Position numbers and translations under genes: made by a program. Shown here in pieces: positions 62,666-64,000 of a stretch of 64,000 nucleotides of DNA. Below the pieces are notes generated by a model. The model searched no databases, was not told the origin of the DNA, and saw nothing but the letters and a program-made list of their open reading frames with translations. Position 1 is the stretch's first letter, and every line of letters starts with the position of its first letter. The stretch comes from Mycobacterium sp. Aquia_216 (lineage in GTDB: Bacteria; Actinomycetota; Actinomycetes; Mycobacteriales; Mycobacteriaceae), in NCBI RefSeq assembly GCF_026723865.1, contig NZ_CP113529.1:3782001-3846000 (forward strand), in the 5' to 3' direction.

Positions 62666-62796
62666 CGACCCCTCGGCGCGTTGGGCCGGGACGGGCTACT
62701 GCGTCCGCGAGGCCGACCAGATACGCTTTTGCGGTCCATGGGCCTCACAATAGATCCCGCCGTTGCTCCACTCCGAGTTGTGGGACGCGTGGTCAC

Positions 62797-62812
62797 GTAA
62801 CCTCCGCGCAAC
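62797..62812 (+). promoter_or_regulatory. Candidate GlnR box upstream of glnA1
   Basis: GTAAC (62797-62801), six bases, GCAAC (62808-62812), 72 bases upstream of the glnA1 start. The actinobacterial GlnR consensus is gTnAc-N6-GaAAc, so there is one mismatch in the second half. GlnR is known to control glnA1 in mycobacteria. Confidence 0.55.
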
Positions 62813-62883
62813 ACGGGGTTGATTGGCGGGCAACATCATCTTCATAGCGTCAGGCCGCGGATTATCAAGCAAAGGAGCACTCA

Positions 62884-64000
62884 GTGACGGAAAAGACGCC
62901 CGACGACGTCTTCAAGCTCGCCAAGGACGAGAACGTCGAATTTGTCGATGTTCGATTTTGTGACCTGCCCGGCATCATGCAGCACTTCACGATTCCGATT
63001 TCATTCTTCGACCAGAGCGTTTTCGACGATGGTTTGGCTTTCGACGGCTCGTCGATTCGCGGATTCCAGTCAATTCACGAGTCGGACATGTTGCTGCTGC
63101 CCGACCCGGCGACCGCGCAGATCGACCTGTTCACTGAAGCCCGGACGCTGAACCTCAACTTCTTCGTGCACGACCCCTTCACCCTCGAGGCGTACTCGCG
63201 CGACCCGCGCAACGTCGCCCGCAAGGCGGAGAACTACCTGAAGAGCACGGGCGTCGCCGACACCGCCTACTTCGGCGCCGAGGCCGAGTTCTACATCTTC
63301 GACTCGGTGAGCTTCGATTCGCGCACCAACGGCTCGTTCTACGAGGTGGACGCGATCTCGGGTTGGTGGAACAGCGGTGAGCCGACCGAGAACGACGGCA
63401 GCCCCAACCGCGGTTACAAGGTGCGCCCCAAGGGTGGCTACTTCCCGGTTGCCCCGGTCGACCACTATGTCGACCTGCGCGGCAGGATGCTGCAAAACCT
63501 GATCAAGGCCGGCTTCAGCCTGGAGAAGGGGCACCACGAGGTGGGCACCGGCGGTCAGGCCGAGATCAACTACAAGTTCAACACGCTGCTGCACGCGGCC
63601 GACGACATGCAGCTGTACAAGTACATCGTCAAGAACACCGCGTGGCAGGCCGGCAAGACCGTCACGTTCATGCCCAAGCCGCTGTTCGGTGACAACGGCT
63701 CCGGCATGCACACCCACCAGTCGCTGTGGAAAGACGGCAACCCGTTGATGTACGACGAGACCGGATACGCCGGCCTGTCGGACACCGCGCGCCACTACAT
63801 CGGCGGCCTGCTGCACCACGCGCCGTCGCTGCTGGCCTTCACCAACCCGACGGTGAACTCCTACAAGCGGCTGGTTCCCGGCTTCGAGGCGCCGATCAAC
63901 CTGGTCTACAGCCAGCGCAACCGCTCGGCGTGTGTGCGTATCCCGATTACCGGCAGCAACCCGAAGGCCAAGCGGCTGGAGTTCCGTTGCCCCGACTCGT
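62884..64000 (+). CDS. glnA1: Glutamine synthetase GlnA1 (type I), cut by window edge
   Basis: First 372 codons of an expected 478. Makes glutamine from glutamate and ammonia; in M. tuberculosis GlnA1 is the major, partly secreted form. Seen: beta-grasp domain with [17 protein letters not shown], metal-ligand region [47 protein letters not shown] and [12 protein letters not shown] start set by AAAGGAG 7 bases upstream. The adenylylation loop Tyr lies beyond the window. Possible GlnR control from the site at 62797. Confidence 0.98.
   Translation, partial: MTEKTPDDVFKLAKDENVEFVDVRFCDLPGIMQHFTIPISFFDQSVFDDGLAFDGSSIRGFQSIHESDMLLLPDPATAQIDLFTEARTLNLNFFVHDPFTLEAYSRDPRNVARKAENYLKSTGVADTAYFGAEAEFYIFDSVSFDSRTNGSFYEVDAISGWWNSGEPTENDGSPNRGYKVRPKGGYFPVAPVDHYVDLRGRMLQNLIKAGFSLEKGHHEVGTGGQAEINYKFNTLLHAADDMQLYKYIVKNTAWQAGKTVTFMPKPLFGDNGSGMHTHQSLWKDGNPLMYDETGYAGLSDTARHYIGGLLHHAPSLLAFTNPTVNSYKRLVPGFEAPINLVYSQRNRSACVRIPITGSNPKAKRLEFRCPDS

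Overview
The window is a GC-rich chromosomal segment of a Mycobacterium, most likely a non-tuberculous species. Gene order follows M. tuberculosis H37Rv from Rv2163c (pbpB) to Rv2220 (glnA1), and most proteins align closely with the H37Rv products I remember. It is not H37Rv itself. I see no IS6110 copy near mraZ, no transposase between pknL and aroG, and no Rv2209 after cobS. Several genes are present that I do not know from this interval in H37Rv: a FAD oxidoreductase plus NTF2-fold pair at 13.1-14.9 kb, a DUF5994 gene and an 82-residue ORF after qcrB, a cobU next to cobT, and an NmrA-type gene before lipB. I name orthologues from memory of families and synteny; no search was run.

Layout. 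1-5.6 kb, minus strand: the start of the division and cell wall cluster (mraZ, rsmH, an FtsL-like gene, pbpB), with an MraZ-type operator and a clear intrinsic terminator upstream. 6-12.9 kb: a GNAT, LppM, an MTHFR-like enzyme, a prenyl synthase, the mannosyltransferase MptA, and the divergent pair Rv2175c/PknL. 13-20 kb: the accessory oxidoreductase pair, DAHP synthase, RNase AS, a membrane protein, a second mannosyltransferase and a PlsC acyltransferase. 20-28 kb: the Rv2183c-Rv2186c lipid/ATPase operon, FadD15, PimB', an HExxH protein and RipC. 28-31.5 kb: a small Cys-rich protein, an exonuclease/GIY-YIG protein behind a DNA-damage-type promoter, and TrpD.

31.6-40.3 kb holds the cytochrome bcc-aa3 branch: ctaE-qcrC-qcrA-qcrB on the plus strand and ctaC-ctaF-mmpS3-Rv2197c on the minus strand. 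40.4-49.1 kb: AsnB, adenosine kinase, an A-type Fe-S protein, glycerate kinase and cobUTS. 49.2-56 kb: IlvE, GcvT, an adenylyl cyclase, PepB and the EphD hydrolase-SDR fusion. 56.2-62.7 kb: DlaT and the lipoate genes lipB-lipA with two epimerase-like genes, then Rv2219 and an RDD protein. The window ends inside glnA1, which has a candidate GlnR site upstream.

The genes form tight operons with many ATGA/GTGA stop-start overlaps. Convergent pairs often share one CTAG as both stop codons. GC-rich palindromic repeats sit at several convergent gene ends. There are no tRNA or rRNA genes, CRISPR arrays or insertion sequences.
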